Shown one piece after another: positions 63,712 through 64,000 of a stretch of DNA of 64,000 nucleotides. Source of the DNA: Enterovibrio norvegicus DSM 15893. Its GTDB lineage: Bacteria; Pseudomonadota; Gammaproteobacteria; Enterobacterales; Vibrionaceae. The translations under genes and the position numbers were made by a program. The stretch lies in assembly GCF_900115495.1 (NCBI RefSeq), contig NZ_FOWR01000001.1:265964-329963 (forward strand). Direction: 5' to 3'. A model generated the notes under the pieces. The model was not told the DNA's origin. It did not search any database and saw only the letters and a program-made list of their open reading frames with translations. The stretch's first letter is position 1; every line of letters begins with the position of its first letter.

Positions 63712-63744
63712 AATCGGCCTCAACATTGTTGAGGCCGATTTTTT
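63712..63744 (+). terminator. Hairpin before the IS4-type transposase
   Basis: AATCGGCCTCAAC and GTTGAGGCCGATT form a 13-bp stem followed by TTTT and the ATG. Such hairpins block read-through into IS transposases. Confidence 0.8.
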
Positions 63745-64000
63745 ATGTCTGAGTTTTTGAAAGAGTTACACATCACCGCTGAGTTTTGCCAAGACCACCC
63801 TATCAACGCATTCTCTAAACACATTCCTCTTGAGTGGGTTGAAGAAGCAGTCAAACAAACCGGACGCGCTTCTTTGCGTAAACGTCGCTTTCCCGCTGAG
63901 CAGGCTGTTTGGCTAGTTTTAGGGATTGGATTACTGCGCAATCGCTCGATTCAGAATGTTTGTGACCAACTTGAGTTGGCTTTTCCTGATACCAAAGGGG
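63745..64000 (+). CDS. IS4-family transposase, N-terminal part (truncated by window end)
   Basis: The frame from the ATG at 63745 is open to the window end (85 residues). It reads MSEFLKELHITAEFCQD and continues with NAFSKHIPLEWVEEAVKQTG, RKRRFPAEQAVWLVLGIGLLRNRSIQNVCDQLELAF, the Transpos_IS4 N-terminal domain. The DDE catalytic residues lie further on. Only the start is visible, so intactness cannot be judged. Confidence 0.85.
   Translation, partial: MSEFLKELHITAEFCQDHPINAFSKHIPLEWVEEAVKQTGRASLRKRRFPAEQAVWLVLGIGLLRNRSIQNVCDQLELAFPDTKG

Larger units (their letters stand above)
63665..64000 (+). mobile_element. Left end of an IS4-family insertion element (continues beyond window)
   Basis: The end begins TAATGCCGATCGTTTTAAG, close to the left terminus of E. 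coli IS4 (TAATGCCGATCAGTTAAG). An inverted repeat that can act as an internal terminator (63712-63744) precedes the transposase. The right end and target duplication are outside the window. Confidence 0.8.

Overview
The window is 64 kb of chromosome from a marine gammaproteobacterium, most likely Vibrionaceae. This is inferred from close E. coli-like matches (aroG, rnb, folX, deaD), a DUF3283 protein, a heptanucleotide repeat, and a marine-type sortase regulatory set. The genus cannot be fixed from the sequence; the Grimontia/Enterovibrio/Vibrio group would fit. There are no rRNA or tRNA genes and no CRISPR array. Most of the window is ordinary core and accessory metabolism; mobile DNA is limited to a small inverted-repeat element near 53.6 kb and the start of an IS4-type element at the right edge.

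Layout. 0-2.1 kb: 3' end of katG, a DinB-like protein and a secreted DUF4174 protein. 2.4-13.7 kb: one long plus-strand urea block, urtABCDE (urea ABC importer) followed by ureD-ureA-ureB-ureC-ureE-(76-aa secreted protein)-ureF-ureG. 13.7-18.6 kb: an FMN reductase divergent from a LysR regulator, a TDT-family transporter, an S4-domain RNA-binding protein and a DUF6916-like protein. 18.8-28.3 kb: a molybdenum neighbourhood, with modABC, then (after a BCCT transporter) a minus-strand operon for a Tat-exported Mo-hydroxylase, its 2Fe-2S subunit, XdhC and a MobA/MocA-like nucleotidyltransferase, with a divergent AraC regulator.

29.6-42 kb: an outer-membrane barrel candidate, orphan cobQ, aroG with a TyrR box, a GPH sugar symporter flanked by LacI-type palindromes, an M20 amidohydrolase, yceI with cytochrome b561, the folX-folM pterin pair, an SDR, an NlpC/P60 lipoprotein, and a LysR regulator divergent from a DUF1127 protein. 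42-53 kb: a long non-coding stretch with a heptamer repeat and a possible small RNA, then rnb, a degenerate GGDEF protein, deaD, a bicupin, an active-looking diguanylate cyclase, a methyltransferase, DUF3283 and a small HTH protein.

53.4-64 kb: a glutathione S-transferase gene split by a 262-bp MITE-like element; the two-component pair and OmpA-like protein of the proteobacterial dedicated sortase system (pdsS, pdsR, pdsO) with no sortase or sortase substrate beside them; a GNAT protein; two alkylation-repair genes (ogt-like and an Ada-AraC-AlkA fusion); DUF3010; an HD-GYP protein; a Nudix hydrolase; and the left end of an IS4-family element.

The clearest functional unit is urea import plus hydrolysis: UrtABCDE brings urea in, UreABC hydrolyses it, and UreDEFG load nickel. 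No nickel importer is visible, but a small His/Cys exported protein sits inside the operon. The most unusual points are that embedded protein, the sortase regulators without a sortase, the MITE-split GST, operator-like palindromes at urtA and modA, and two short translated-looking ORFs.
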